Assembly (NCBI RefSeq): GCF_027497495.1
Contig: NZ_CP114205.1
Span: forward strand, 4,030,001-4,094,000
Direction of reading: 5' to 3'
Length of the DNA stretch: 64,000 nt
Source: Streptomyces tubercidicus
GTDB lineage: Bacteria; Actinomycetota; Actinomycetes; Streptomycetales; Streptomycetaceae
Shown: piece after piece, positions 17,570 through 25,978 of the stretch
How the letters are laid out: each line of letters opens with the position of its first letter
How positions within the stretch are numbered: position 1 is the first letter of the stretch
Translations under genes and position numbers: made by a program
Notes under the pieces: model-generated
What the model was told of the DNA's origin: nothing
What the model saw: the letters and a program-made list of their open reading frames with translations, nothing else
Databases searched by the model: none

Positions 17570-18513
17570 CGTCGACGACCGGCACGGGTGAGCACCCCAC
17601 AGGTGAGCACCCGGAGGTCTCCGAGATCTCCGAACTCACGGACGGGCTGCTTTCCCCCTCGCGCTCCGCGGAACTGCGCGACCATCTCGCCACCTGCGCA
17701 CTGTGTGACGACGTGTACGCGTCCCTGGAGGAAATCCGGTCACTGCTCGGCACGCTCCCCGGCCCGCTGCGGATGCCGGCCGATGTCGCCGGTCGCATCG
17801 ATGCCGCCCTCGCCGCCGAAGCGCTGCTGAACTCCACCACTCCTGTCGCCACGGCTCATGTTTCACGTGAAACAGCCACCGTCCCTGTCGTCGTTTCACG
17901 TGAATCCGACGAAGAGGCGTCCCGTCGAGGGACACCGCCCACCCGGCCCGCCGGACGCCCCCGGGGCTCCTCGGGACCGGGACGCCAGACGCCTGGTGGC
18001 CGCGCGTCCCGTGCCCGGCGCTGGCCGCGGATTCTGCTCGGCACCGCGGCGGCCGCGGCGGTCTTCAGCCTCGGCGGCCTGCTCATCCAGAACGCCACCT
18101 TCGATGGCGGCCAGTCGAACCATCAGGACCGAGCCACCGCCACCCCCGAGAAGAAGACGGGCGGTGCGGACACCCTGACCGCAGCCAGCCTCGCCTCACA
18201 TGTCCACGATCTGCTGGCGTCCAAGGGGTCGCACAAGTCCCCCGACATCGGCACTCGCAGCTCCCCCGACACTCCGCTGCGCGGCAGCGCGGACACCCTT
18301 CCGTCCTGCGTCCGCAATGGCATCGCACGTCCGGAGCGCCCGCTGGCGACCAGCCACACCCGCTACCAGGGCAAGGACGCCTATCTCGTGGTGCTGCCGG
18401 ATCCGGCCGATCCCCAGCGCGTCACTGCGTATGTCATCGCTTCCTCGTGTGTCTCCGCCACACCGCCGGCTCCCGGAAAGGTTCTGCTGTCGCACTCGTT
18501 CCAGCGAGACTGA
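17566..18513 (+). CDS. Membrane anti-sigma factor (zinc-finger type)
   Basis: 315 residues. The cytoplasmic N-terminus carries an anti-sigma ZAS-like motif, H-x3-C-x2-C in DHLATCALCDDVYASL near residue 45. A disordered basic linker and one membrane helix (RILLGTAAAAAVFSLGGLLI) follow, then an extracellular domain with two cysteines. It should bind and hold the SigM-type factor encoded just before it, releasing it on an envelope or redox signal. The start overlaps the sigma stop (GTGA) behind GGAGGTGGG. Two parS sequences (one perfect, one with a mismatch) lie inside the gene, both read as Val-Ser-Arg-Glu in the linker before the membrane helix. Confidence 0.87.
   Translation: MTSTTGTGEHPTGEHPEVSEISELTDGLLSPSRSAELRDHLATCALCDDVYASLEEIRSLLGTLPGPLRMPADVAGRIDAALAAEALLNSTTPVATAHVSRETATVPVVVSRESDEEASRRGTPPTRPAGRPRGSSGPGRQTPGGRASRARRWPRILLGTAAAAAVFSLGGLLIQNATFDGGQSNHQDRATATPEKKTGGADTLTAASLASHVHDLLASKGSHKSPDIGTRSSPDTPLRGSADTLPSCVRNGIARPERPLATSHTRYQGKDAYLVVLPDPADPQRVTAYVIASSCVSATPPAPGKVLLSHSFQRD
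17860..17873. other. parS site (perfect), inside the anti-sigma gene
   Basis: GTTTCACGTGAAAC read as VSRET in the linker of the anti-sigma factor. Confidence 0.92.
17893..17906. other. parS-like site (one mismatch), inside the anti-sigma gene
   Basis: GTTTCACGTGAATC, 33 bp after the perfect copy and again read as VSRE. Confidence 0.75.
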
Positions 18514-18541
18514 GCGACGAGAAGTGCGCTGTGCCACTCCG

Positions 18542-18567
18542 GGAATGCTGGCCCCTTAGGATCCGTT
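18542..18567 (+). promoter_or_regulatory. SigR-type promoter of trxB-trxA
   Basis: GGAAT at 18542-18546, an 18-base spacer, then GTT at 18565-18567. This matches the GGAAT-N18/19-GTT consensus of the thiol-stress sigma factor SigR. It lies 60 bp before trxB, a known SigR target in Streptomyces. Confidence 0.78.
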
Positions 18568-18627
18568 GGGTGGGGTGAGAGAACCGAGAGCCCCAGCAAG
18601 CAGTCGGCAGAGACAAGGAAGACACCC

Positions 18628-19602
18628 GTGAGCGACGTCCGCAACGTGATCATCATCGGCTCCGGGCCCGCGGGCTACACCGCAGCGCTCTACACGGCCC
18701 GCGCGTCCCTGAAGCCGCTGGTCTTCGAAGGTGCCGTCACCGCCGGAGGCGCACTGATGAACACCACCGACGTGGAGAACTTCCCCGGTTTCCGCGACGG
18801 CATCATGGGGCCGGACCTCATGGACAACATGCGCGCCCAGGCGGAGCGCTTCGGCGCCGAGCTGGTGCCGGACGACATTGTCGCGGTCGATCTCTCCGAC
18901 GAGATCAAGACCGTCACCGACACCGCCGGCAATGTGCACCGGGCGAAGACCGTGATCGTCAGCACCGGCTCCCAGCACCGCAAGCTCGGCCTGCCCCGTG
19001 AGGACGAGCTCTCCGGTCGTGGCGTCTCCTGGTGCGCCACCTGCGACGGGTTCTTCTTCAAGGACCAGGACATTGCCGTCATCGGCGGAGGCGACACCGC
19101 GATGGAGGAGGCCACGTTCCTCTCCCGCTTCGCCAAGTCGGTCACGGTCGTCCACCGCCGTGACACCCTGCGGGCCAGCAAGGCGATGCAGGAGCGTGCG
19201 TTCGCCGACCCGAAGATCAAGTTTGTGTGGGACAGCGAGGTCGCCGAGATCCATGGCGAGAGCAAGCTCTCGGGTCTGACCCTGCGCAACCTCAAGACCG
19301 GCGAGACCTCCGAGCTCCCCGTCACCGGCCTCTTCATCGCGATCGGCCACGACCCGCGGACCGAGCTGTTCAAGGGCCAGCTGGCCCTCGACGACGACGG
19401 CTACCTCAAGGTCGACGCCCCCAGCACGCGTACCAACCTGAGCGGTGTCTTCGCCGCCGGCGATGTCGTCGACCACACCTACCGTCAGGCGATCACCGCG
19501 GCCGGCACGGGCTGCTCGTCCGCCCTCGACGCCGAGCGGTTCCTCGCTTCGCTGTCGGACGGCGAGTCGACGGCCGAGCCCGAGAAGACTCCCGCCGCCT
19601 GA
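18628..19602 (+). CDS. trxB: Thioredoxin reductase
   Basis: This cytosolic flavoprotein uses NADPH to reduce thioredoxin. It is 324 residues. An N-terminal FAD-binding GSGPAGYTAALYTARA motif is followed by the redox-active Cys136-Ala-Thr-Cys139, the NADPH-binding GGGDTAMEEATFLS, and a C-terminal FAD segment ending GVFAAGDVVDHTYRQAITAA. The GTG start at 18628 follows AAGGAAG. trxA begins 46 bp after the stop, and the pair forms the thioredoxin system operon. A SigR-type promoter lies upstream, so induction by disulfide stress is expected. Confidence 0.97.
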   Translation: MSDVRNVIIIGSGPAGYTAALYTARASLKPLVFEGAVTAGGALMNTTDVENFPGFRDGIMGPDLMDNMRAQAERFGAELVPDDIVAVDLSDEIKTVTDTAGNVHRAKTVIVSTGSQHRKLGLPREDELSGRGVSWCATCDGFFFKDQDIAVIGGGDTAMEEATFLSRFAKSVTVVHRRDTLRASKAMQERAFADPKIKFVWDSEVAEIHGESKLSGLTLRNLKTGETSELPVTGLFIAIGHDPRTELFKGQLALDDDGYLKVDAPSTRTNLSGVFAAGDVVDHTYRQAITAAGTGCSSALDAERFLASLSDGESTAEPEKTPAA

Positions 19603-19648
19603 CCCGCGCACCCAGCTTTCCCACCACCCACCCAGTAAGGAGAATCCC

Positions 19649-19975
<327 letters not shown>

Positions 19976-19988
19976 GTCCTCCCGCCAC

Positions 19989-20002
19989 GTTTCACGGGAA
20001 AC
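19989..20002. other. Degenerate parS-like site (one mismatch)
   Basis: GTTTCACGGGAAAC; the T at position 9 of parS is G. It lies directly before the trxA terminator. The change breaks the central palindrome, so affinity is probably reduced. Confidence 0.6.
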
Positions 20003-20033
20003 GGGCCCGCCCCCTCGTGGGGACGGGCCCGTT
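20000..20033. terminator. Two-way terminator between trxA and the GNAT gene
   Basis: A 15-position stem with one mismatch (20000-20014 with 20019-20033) and a 4-nt loop, between convergent stop codons. Confidence 0.82.
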
Positions 20034-20037
20034 CTCT

Positions 20038-20051
20038 GTTTCACGGGAAAC
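20038..20051. other. Degenerate parS-like site (one mismatch)
   Basis: GTTTCACGGGAAAC, identical to the copy on the other side of the terminator, 49 bp apart. Confidence 0.6.
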
Positions 20052-20058
20052 ATCGGCT

Positions 20059-20676
20059 CTACAGCGGCCGCAGTGCGGGCTCCTTCTGGACGGCTCCCAG
20101 CAAGCGGTCGAGTGCCAGCTCCACATCTTCCTTCCACGAGATCGTGGTACGCAGCTCAAGGCGCAGCCGAGGAAAACGGGGGTGGGGACGCACGGTCTTG
20201 AAGCCCACCGCGAGCAGATGATCGGCGGGCAGCACACAGGCCGGCTCGCTCCAGCGGGCGTCTCCGAAGGCCTCGATGGCTTTGAAGCCACGCTGGATGA
20301 GGTCCTTGGCGACCGTCTGGACCATCACCCGCCCCAGCCCCTGACCTTGGTAGCCGGGAATCAGCCAGGCCGTCAGCAGCTGCACCGCATCTGGCGAGAC
20401 CGGGCTGGTGGGGAACGCGGTGGAGCGTGGCACATACGCCGGCGGGGCGTACATCACAAACCCGACCGGCACCTCATCGACATAGACCACCCGCCCACAG
20501 GACCCCCACTCCAGCAGTACTGCCGAGATCCAGGCTTCCTTCTCCAGCTCAGGGCGACCCGCTTTTACCGCGGCCTCGCCGCTGACGGGGTCGAGCTCCC
20601 AGAAGACACAGGAGCGGCAGCGCTTGGGGAGGTCCGGAAGGTTGTCCAGCGTGAGCGGTACGAGCCGACGGCCCAT
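20059..20676 (-). CDS. GNAT-family N-acetyltransferase
   Basis: 205 residues with the acetyl-CoA-binding core visible in TAWLIPGYQGQGLGRVMVQT (Q/R-x-x-G-x-G motif) and a preceding strand VVYVDEVPVGFVMYAPP. The N-terminus carries Cys residues in RCRSCVFWELDP. Substrate unknown. It is conserved at this position between trxA and parB in Streptomyces and converges with trxA. The ATG at 20676 follows GAGGA about ten bases upstream. Its 5' end overlaps another possible reading frame described separately. Confidence 0.85.
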   Translation of the reverse strand: MGRRLVPLTLDNLPDLPKRCRSCVFWELDPVSGEAAVKAGRPELEKEAWISAVLLEWGSCGRVVYVDEVPVGFVMYAPPAYVPRSTAFPTSPVSPDAVQLLTAWLIPGYQGQGLGRVMVQTVAKDLIQRGFKAIEAFGDARWSEPACVLPADHLLAVGFKTVRPHPRFPRLRLELRTTISWKEDVELALDRLLGAVQKEPALRPL

Positions 20677-20822
20677 GAACCCAGGTCCTCGCTTTCCTCG
20701 CCTGCCACACCTCGAAGCGCCGTCAGCGCCACCTGCTCTCTGAGCAGACCACCAACGAACCCTCCGACGGCTGCGAGACCGAATCCCGCTGCCAGCAGTC
20801 CGGTGCGGCTCACCGATCGCAT
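20565..20822 (-). CDS. Possible 85-residue membrane protein overlapping the GNAT gene
   Basis: An ATG at 20822 is preceded by GAGGAG at good spacing. The frame encodes a short basic start, a hydrophobic Gly/Ala-rich helix (GLLAAGFGLAAVGGFVGGLL) and then a hydrophilic part. The last 112 bases overlap the start of the GNAT gene in another frame. The ribosome site and membrane helix favour a real gene; the overlap and the shadow-like Ser/Thr/Arg composition of the tail speak against it. A frameshift-free leader peptide coupled to the GNAT gene is an alternative. Not recognised as any family. Confidence 0.4.
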   Translation of the reverse strand: MRSVSRTGLLAAGFGLAAVGGFVGGLLREQVALTALRGVAGEESEDLGSWAVGSYRSRWTTFRTSPSAAAPVSSGSSTPSAARPR

Positions 20823-20921
20823 GGCCCTCTCCTCGGTGTGAGATGTCTCCACATGGATGCGTGCCATACCCGAACGCATCGTATCCACCCTTTACGGGCG
20901 CGGGTACCGCAAGAGCGCAAA

Positions 20922-20965
20922 GGGCGGACCGTGTTCCGGTATGGGCTCCGGAACACGGCCCGCCC
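20922..20965 (-). terminator. parAB terminator
   Basis: Stem of 18 positions with one mismatch (20922-20939 with 20948-20965) and an 8-nt loop, 20 bp after the parB stop. Confidence 0.85.
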
Positions 20966-20984
20966 AGGAGCCGAGAGCGTCAGC

Positions 20985-22082
20985 TCACTCCTCTTCGTCG
21001 CTCTCCTCGGCCAGCGACTGGCCCAGGACGCGCCCCTCACCCGGGGCGAGCGTGCCGAGAATGCGCTCCAGATCGTCCATCGAGGCGAACTCAACGACGA
21101 TCTTTCCCTTCTTCTGTCCCAGGTCGACCTTCACCCGGGTCTCGAAGCGGTCGGACAGCCGGGAGGCGAGACCCGTGAGCGCGGGGGACACCCGGGTGCC
21201 GGCACGGGGCCCCTTGGCCTTGCTCGCGCTCTGGGGGCTCGACCCCATGAGCGTCACAATCTCCTCGACGGAACGGACCGAGAGCCCCTCCGCCACGATC
21301 CGGCGCGCCAGGTGGTCCTGCTCTTCCGAGTCCTCCACGGAGAGCAGAGCACGAGCGTGTCCCGCGGAGAGCACCCCCGCGGCAAGCCGCTTCTGCACGG
21401 ACGGCGAGAGCTTCAGCAGCCGCAACGTGTTGGAGACCTGCGGGCGCGAACGCCCGATGCGGTCGGCCAGCTCGTCATGCGTGCACTTGAAGTCCTTCAG
21501 CAACTGGTCGTAGGCGGCTGCCTCTTCCAGCGGGTTGAGCTGGGCCCGGTGGAGATTCTCCAGCAGCGCATCGAGCAGCAGCTTCTCATCGTCCGTGGCC
21601 CGCACGATCGCGGGAATCTTCTCCAGCCCGGCCTCACGGCATGCCCGCCAGCGGCGCTCACCCATGATGAGCTCATACCGCCCCGGACCCGTCTGGCGGA
21701 CCACCACCGGCTGGAGCAGGCCCACCTCCTTGATGGAGGTGACCAGCTCGGCAAGCGCGTCCTCGTCGAAGACCTCGCGCGGCTGTCGCGGATTCGGCTT
21801 GATCGCGTCCAGCGGCACCTCGGCGAAGTGCGCGCCGGACACCTCCGAGACGCCCGCCGCCGATGCGTCCGTCGCGGCCGGTGCTTCCGTTTCACGTGAA
21901 ACACCGTGCGTCGGCAGCGACGCCACCTTGGCGGCGGCCACTCCGCGCTCCGGGGCCAGGACCGGTACGGACGACGGTGACGTCGCTCCTTGTCCTGCCG
22001 GCCCGGCATGATCCGTGCTCTGCGGTGCCGCGGGGATCAGCGCACCGAGCCCACGGCCCAGGCCTCTACGTCGTTCACTCAC
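20985..22082 (-). CDS. parB: Chromosome-partitioning protein ParB
   Basis: This 365-residue CTP-dependent clamp binds parS and spreads to form the segregation complex at the origin. The N-terminus RRGLGRGLGALIP is typical. The ParB/Srx domain follows (VPLDAIKPNPRQPREVFD, then the arginine-rich MGERRWRACREAG CTP-binding motif). The HTH (GRSRPQVSNTLRLLKLS) comes next and a C-terminal dimerisation domain ends the protein. The GTG start overlaps the parA stop (GTGA). Its own gene contains a perfect parS, read as VSRET in the variable linker near residue 60. Confidence 0.97.
   Translation of the reverse strand: MSERRRGLGRGLGALIPAAPQSTDHAGPAGQGATSPSSVPVLAPERGVAAAKVASLPTHGVSRETEAPAATDASAAGVSEVSGAHFAEVPLDAIKPNPRQPREVFDEDALAELVTSIKEVGLLQPVVVRQTGPGRYELIMGERRWRACREAGLEKIPAIVRATDDEKLLLDALLENLHRAQLNPLEEAAAYDQLLKDFKCTHDELADRIGRSRPQVSNTLRLLKLSPSVQKRLAAGVLSAGHARALLSVEDSEEQDHLARRIVAEGLSVRSVEEIVTLMGSSPQSASKAKGPRAGTRVSPALTGLASRLSDRFETRVKVDLGQKKGKIVVEFASMDDLERILGTLAPGEGRVLGQSLAEESDEEE
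21889..21902. other. parS site (perfect), inside parB
   Basis: GTTTCACGTGAAAC, read as VSRET in the N-terminal linker of ParB. Confidence 0.94.
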
Positions 22083-23149
22083 TGATTCCCCTCCGAGATG
22101 CTGTGCTGTGCTTCATAGTTGACGCTGAGGCCCTGGCCCCCGGTCTGCGGGGCCCCACGCAAGGCGATCTCCCGGGCCGCTTCGAGATAGGAAAGCGAGC
22201 CGCTGGATCCCGGGTCATAGGTGAGCACCGTCTGCCCATAGCTGGGTGCCTCGGAGATGCGCACCGAGCGGGGGATGCTCGTACGGAGCACCTCATGGCC
22301 GAAGTGGCTGCGCACCTCATCGGCGACCTGGGATGCCAGCCGGGTGCGTCCGTCGTACATGGTGAGCAGAATCGTCGAGACATGGAGCTTGGGGTTGAGA
22401 TGGCCCCGCACCAGATCGACGTTCCGGAGCAGCTGTCCCAGCCCCTCCAGCGCGTAGTACTCACACTGAATCGGGATCAGCACCTCGGCGCCGGCGACCA
22501 AAGCGTTGACCGTCAGCAGGCCAAGGGACGGCGGACAGTCGATGAAGATGTAGTCCAGCGGCTGTTCGTACGCCTTGATGGCACGGTCCAGTCGGCTCTC
22601 TCGTGCCACCAGCGAGACCAGCTCGATCTCGGCACCGGCCAGATCGATCGTGGCGGGCGCACAGAACAGGCCCTCCACATCCACGACCGGCTGCACCACA
22701 TCGGAGAGCGGCTTGCTGTCCACCAGCACGTCGTAGATGGACGGCACTTCGGAATGATGGTCGATCCCCAGCGCCGTGGACGCATTGCCCTGGGGGTCGA
22801 GGTCGACCACCAGAACCCGGGCCCCGTGCAGGGCCAATGAGGCCGCCAGGTTCACCGTGGTCGTGGTCTTGCCGACCCCGCCCTTCTGGTTGGCAACCAC
22901 CATGACCCGAGTCTGTTCAGGCCGGGGCAGCCCCTCACCCGCGCGGCCAAGTGCCTCCACCGCAAGCTGAGCTGCACGACCGATCGGGGTGTCGTCCATC
23001 GGGGGCGGCGTTTCACGTGAAACGTCGTCCCCGTACGACTCGCTACGGGGACCGGGGACCGGATCGGTCATCGGTCCCGCGATGTTGGCGTCGGACCGCA
23101 AGGATTCACTCTCCTCGACATCAGGCTCGCAATGTTCAGAGCCTGCCAT
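22079..23149 (-). CDS. parA: Chromosome-partitioning ATPase ParA
   Basis: A 356-residue deviant-Walker ATPase that moves and positions ParB-parS complexes; in Streptomyces it acts in sporulating and growing hyphae. The P-loop NQKGGVGKTTTTVNLAASLA is followed by DLDPQGNASTALG and FIDCPPSLGLLTVNAL. An unstructured acidic N-terminal extension of about 110 residues precedes the P-loop. The ATG at 23149 is my choice, although its ribosome site is poor. The frame is open up to 23371, so an upstream start is possible. One parS lies in the coding part and another upstream. Confidence 0.94.
   Translation of the reverse strand: MAGSEHCEPDVEESESLRSDANIAGPMTDPVPGPRSESYGDDVSRETPPPMDDTPIGRAAQLAVEALGRAGEGLPRPEQTRVMVVANQKGGVGKTTTTVNLAASLALHGARVLVVDLDPQGNASTALGIDHHSEVPSIYDVLVDSKPLSDVVQPVVDVEGLFCAPATIDLAGAEIELVSLVARESRLDRAIKAYEQPLDYIFIDCPPSLGLLTVNALVAGAEVLIPIQCEYYALEGLGQLLRNVDLVRGHLNPKLHVSTILLTMYDGRTRLASQVADEVRSHFGHEVLRTSIPRSVRISEAPSYGQTVLTYDPGSSGSLSYLEAAREIALRGAPQTGGQGLSVNYEAQHSISEGNQ
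23010..23023. other. parS site (perfect), inside parA
   Basis: GTTTCACGTGAAAC, read as VSRET in the extension before the ParA P-loop. Confidence 0.94.
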
Positions 23150-23295
23150 GCTTTCGGTGCCGTGAACCAGTGAGGTCCGTTCTCCTGTGGACGAATCCAC
23201 TTCTGTGGATACTTCGCTGACCCTTGTGGGTCTAGGGTCGCGCGGCGCGGCGGCCGCACGACCACGGTCGATGATCCCTTGCAGCAGAGAACGAC

Positions 23296-23309
23296 GTTTC
23301 ACGTGAAAC
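23296..23309. other. parS site (perfect), upstream of parA
   Basis: GTTTCACGTGAAAC, about 150 bp before the chosen parA start and in the parAB promoter region. It is well placed for autoregulation by ParB. Confidence 0.93.
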
Positions 23310-23421
23310 ACGATGCCAGCGTCGCGCCTGAATGAGCCGCGACACTCCGTCTTGTCTCGTTTTGATGGCATTTACGGAATTCGCTCGTCCCGCATTTCGC
23401 GGAACGGCATGCCCTCATCTC

Positions 23422-23448
23422 ACTGCCGGCCGCTCTCGCACCGGCAGT
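23422..23448 (-). terminator. rsmG terminator
   Basis: Eight-bp stem (23422-23429 with 23441-23448) and an 11-nt loop, just past the rsmG stop and before parA. Confidence 0.6.
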
Positions 23449-23454
23449 AGAGCA

Positions 23455-24180
23455 TCAGCGTCGGCGCCCCCTCGACGCACGGCTCACCCGGGCCGCCTTC
23501 GCCCGCTTGGCCGCAAAGCGCACACCGCCGGGGCTCTCGCCGACCTCGACCCGCACCACGGTCGACGGCGGATCCACCACGCCCTCGCCCACATGCACCA
23601 CCGAGGTCTCCACCACGCCGAGCTTGCTCAGCGCCGCCCGAGCCCCCTTGAGCTCCTCCTCCGCGGCATCGCCCTTGAGCGCCAGCATCTCGCCGTAGGG
23701 ACGCAACAGCGGCACACCCCAGCCGGCCAGCCGGTCGAGCGGAGCAACGGCACGCGCCGTGACCACATGCACCTGAGGGAGCTTGCCCATGACCTCTTCG
23801 GCCCGGCCACGCACAACGGTGACATGGTCCAGCCCGAGCAGCTCGACGACCTCCTGAAGGAAGTTCGTACGCCGCAGCAGCGGTTCCAGCAGCGTGATCC
23901 TCAGGTCCGGGCGCACCAGAGCCAGCGGGATTCCGGGCAGCCCCGCACCCGAGCCCACGTCACAGACCGAGACGCCCTCGGGCACCACCTCGGAGAGCAC
24001 CGCGCAGTTCAGCAGATGCCGCTCCCACAGCCGCGGCACCTCGCGCGGGCCGATGAGCCCACGCCTCACCCCGGCGTCGGCGAGCAGTTCGCCGTACCTC
24101 ACGGCTTCCGGAAAGCGCTCACCGAATACCTCCTCCGCCGCCTTCGGCGCAGGAGGGAGCTCCGCTGCTTCCTCCGTCAC
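23455..24180 (-). CDS. rsmG: 16S rRNA (guanine-N7) methyltransferase RsmG
   Basis: 241 residues. It methylates a conserved guanine (G527 in E. coli numbering) of 16S rRNA in the cytosol; loss gives low-level streptomycin resistance and often more antibiotic production in Streptomyces. The SAM-binding motif VCDVGSGAGLPGIPLALVRP is near residue 75, and VTARAVAPLDRL is the catalytic-side motif. The C-terminal 30 residues are very basic. GTG start at 24180. Hairpins lie on both sides, which suggests a separate transcript from jag and parAB. Confidence 0.95.
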   Translation of the reverse strand: MTEEAAELPPAPKAAEEVFGERFPEAVRYGELLADAGVRRGLIGPREVPRLWERHLLNCAVLSEVVPEGVSVCDVGSGAGLPGIPLALVRPDLRITLLEPLLRRTNFLQEVVELLGLDHVTVVRGRAEEVMGKLPQVHVVTARAVAPLDRLAGWGVPLLRPYGEMLALKGDAAEEELKGARAALSKLGVVETSVVHVGEGVVDPPSTVVRVEVGESPGGVRFAAKRAKAARVSRASRGRRR

Positions 24181-24260
24181 GGGAACCGCCCTTCCTCTGG
24201 ACTGCTATCTCTGCCGGGAACCCGGGCTATGCCCCGGGATAACACAGAACGCTGACAACT

Positions 24261-24292
24261 TTTGGCCCCGCCTGCGAGCAGACGGGGCCAAA
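24261..24292 (-). terminator. Hairpin between jag and rsmG
   Basis: A 14-position stem with one mismatch (24261-24274 with 24279-24292), loop CGAG, flanked by A/T-rich bases. It likely ends the rpmH-to-jag transcript. Confidence 0.7.
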
Positions 24293-24314
24293 GAAAAACG
24301 GGAGCGCTGACCGG

Positions 24315-24821
24315 TCAGGCCGGGAGAACGACCACTCGACGCTGCGGCTCCTCGCCCTCGGACTCGCTCCGGAGTCCGGCGGCCGCCACCGCGTCGTGGA
24401 CGACCTTGCGCTCGAACGGCGTCATCGGGTCGAGCTTCACCGGCTGTCCGGTGCCCTTGGCCTCCTCCGCCGCCTTCGCGCCGAGCTCCGAGAGCTCCTC
24501 ACGCTTACGCGCCCGGAAGCCGGCGATGTCCAGCATCAGACGGCTGCGGTCACCGGTTTCACGGTGCACGGCCAGCCGGGTCAGCTCCTGCAGCGCCTCC
24601 AGCACTTCACCCTCCCGGCCCACCAGCTTCTGCAGGTCACGGCTGGTCGAGTCGCTGATGATCGACACCGCCGCGCGGTCGGCCTCGACATCCATGTCGA
24701 TGTCACCGTCGAGGTCGGCGATGTCCAGCAGACCCTCAAGGTAGTCGGCCGCGATCTCGCCTTCCTGCTCCAGGCGGGTCAGGGTGTCGGTGCCCTCGGT
24801 GGCAGGGGTCGTGTCCGTCAC
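24315..24821 (-). CDS. jag: Jag/KhpB RNA-binding protein (KH-R3H)
   Basis: 168 residues. An acidic N-terminus precedes a KH domain (SRDLQKLVGREGEVLEALQE) and an R3H domain (FERKVVHDAVAAAGLRSESE with the R-x3-H signature). It is a cytosolic RNA-binding protein, encoded next to yidC in most Gram-positive bacteria and linked to growth and division through RNA regulation. The GTG at 24821 follows AAGGAG, 14 bp after yidC, so it is in one operon with it. Confidence 0.93.
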   Translation of the reverse strand: MTDTTPATEGTDTLTRLEQEGEIAADYLEGLLDIADLDGDIDMDVEADRAAVSIISDSTSRDLQKLVGREGEVLEALQELTRLAVHRETGDRSRLMLDIAGFRARKREELSELGAKAAEEAKGTGQPVKLDPMTPFERKVVHDAVAAAGLRSESEGEEPQRRVVVLPA

Positions 24822-24835
24822 GAAAGGACTCCTTC

Positions 24836-25975
24836 TTACTTCTTGGTCGGGTGCTTGGGGCGCTGCTGGCCCTTGCGCTGTCCGGACTTGGTGGTGCGGG
24901 ACGCGGAGGCGCCGTCCTTGCCCTTGCCGTCCTGCGTGTCCTTCTTCTCCAGCGACTGCTTCTTCGCAGCACCCTGACCGGAGCCCGAGCCACCCGATGC
25001 CGATCCGGCACGCGTACGGTTCTGCGCGCCACCGGCCGGAGCACCGCCGGTCTGCCGCTTGCTCTTCGTCTGGCGCTTGGGCTGCTGGCGGTTCTGGCGC
25101 GCTTCCTCGGCGGCCTGCTTCGCGGCGATCTCGGCCGGGGCCTCGACGATCTTGCCCGCGGCCCGCAGCCGCTCCTGGCGCTCCTCGAAGGCCTTGCTGC
25201 CGGGGGTCGGGTTACGACGGATGACGAACATCTGCTGGCCCATGGTCCACACGTTGGTGGTCAGCCAGTAGACGAGAACACCGACGGGGAAGTTGATGCC
25301 GAAGACGGCGAACATGATGGGGAAGACGTACATCAGCATCTTCTGCTGCTGCATGAACGGTGTCTTCACCGTGAGGTCGACGTTCTTGGTCATCAGCTGG
25401 CGCTGCGTGTAGAACTGCGACGCCGACATCAGGACGATCATGATGATCGTGACCACACGGACGTCGACCACGGAAGCGCCCAGGCTCTGGATCTTCTCCG
25501 CGCTGTCCATGAACTTCGCCGCCAGCGGGGCACCGAAGATATGGGCCTTCTGCGCGCTCTCCAGAAGCGGCTGGTCGATGACGCCGACCACCTTGTTCTG
25601 GGCGATGTGGTTCAGAACCTGATACAGGGAGATGAAGAACGGCGACTGGGCCAGAATCGGGAGACAGCTCGAGAGCGGGTTGGTGCCCGTCTCCTTGTAG
25701 AGCTTCATCATCTCTTCGGACTGGCGCTGCTTGTCGTTCTTGTAGCGCTCCTGGATCGCCTTCATCTTCGGCTGGAGCGCCTGCATGTTCCGCGTCGACT
25801 TGATCTGCTTCACAAAGAGCGGGATCAGGCAGATACGGATCAGCACCACCAGCGAGACGATGGACAGACCCCACGCCGCGCCACTGTCCTTGTCAAAGAT
25901 CAGGCTGTAGAACGAGTGGAACTGGACGATGATCCAGGAAACAGCGATATAGAGGGGACTGAGGATCGTGTCCAC
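24836..25975 (-). CDS. yidC: Membrane protein insertase YidC
   Basis: 379 residues. It inserts and folds membrane proteins together with or apart from Sec. Five membrane helices are visible, beginning with a first segment near the N-terminus and ALQPKMKAIQERYKNDKQRQ as the conserved cytoplasmic hairpin. NPLSSCLPILAQSPFFISLYQ is the signature around helix 2, and NFPVGVLVYWLTTNVWTMGQ is the last helix. The C-terminal 120 residues are Lys/Gln/Gly-rich and basic, as in actinomycete YidC tails that can touch the ribosome. GTG start at 25975, three bases after the yidD stop. Confidence 0.96.
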   Translation of the reverse strand: MDTILSPLYIAVSWIIVQFHSFYSLIFDKDSGAAWGLSIVSLVVLIRICLIPLFVKQIKSTRNMQALQPKMKAIQERYKNDKQRQSEEMMKLYKETGTNPLSSCLPILAQSPFFISLYQVLNHIAQNKVVGVIDQPLLESAQKAHIFGAPLAAKFMDSAEKIQSLGASVVDVRVVTIIMIVLMSASQFYTQRQLMTKNVDLTVKTPFMQQQKMLMYVFPIMFAVFGINFPVGVLVYWLTTNVWTMGQQMFVIRRNPTPGSKAFEERQERLRAAGKIVEAPAEIAAKQAAEEARQNRQQPKRQTKSKRQTGGAPAGGAQNRTRAGSASGGSGSGQGAAKKQSLEKKDTQDGKGKDGASASRTTKSGQRKGQQRPKHPTKK

Positions 25976-25978
25976 GAA

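Noticed and set aside
24555..24568. gtttcacggtgcac as a parS site in jag
   Set aside because: At least three mismatches, including the outer right arm; the similarity is limited to the left half.
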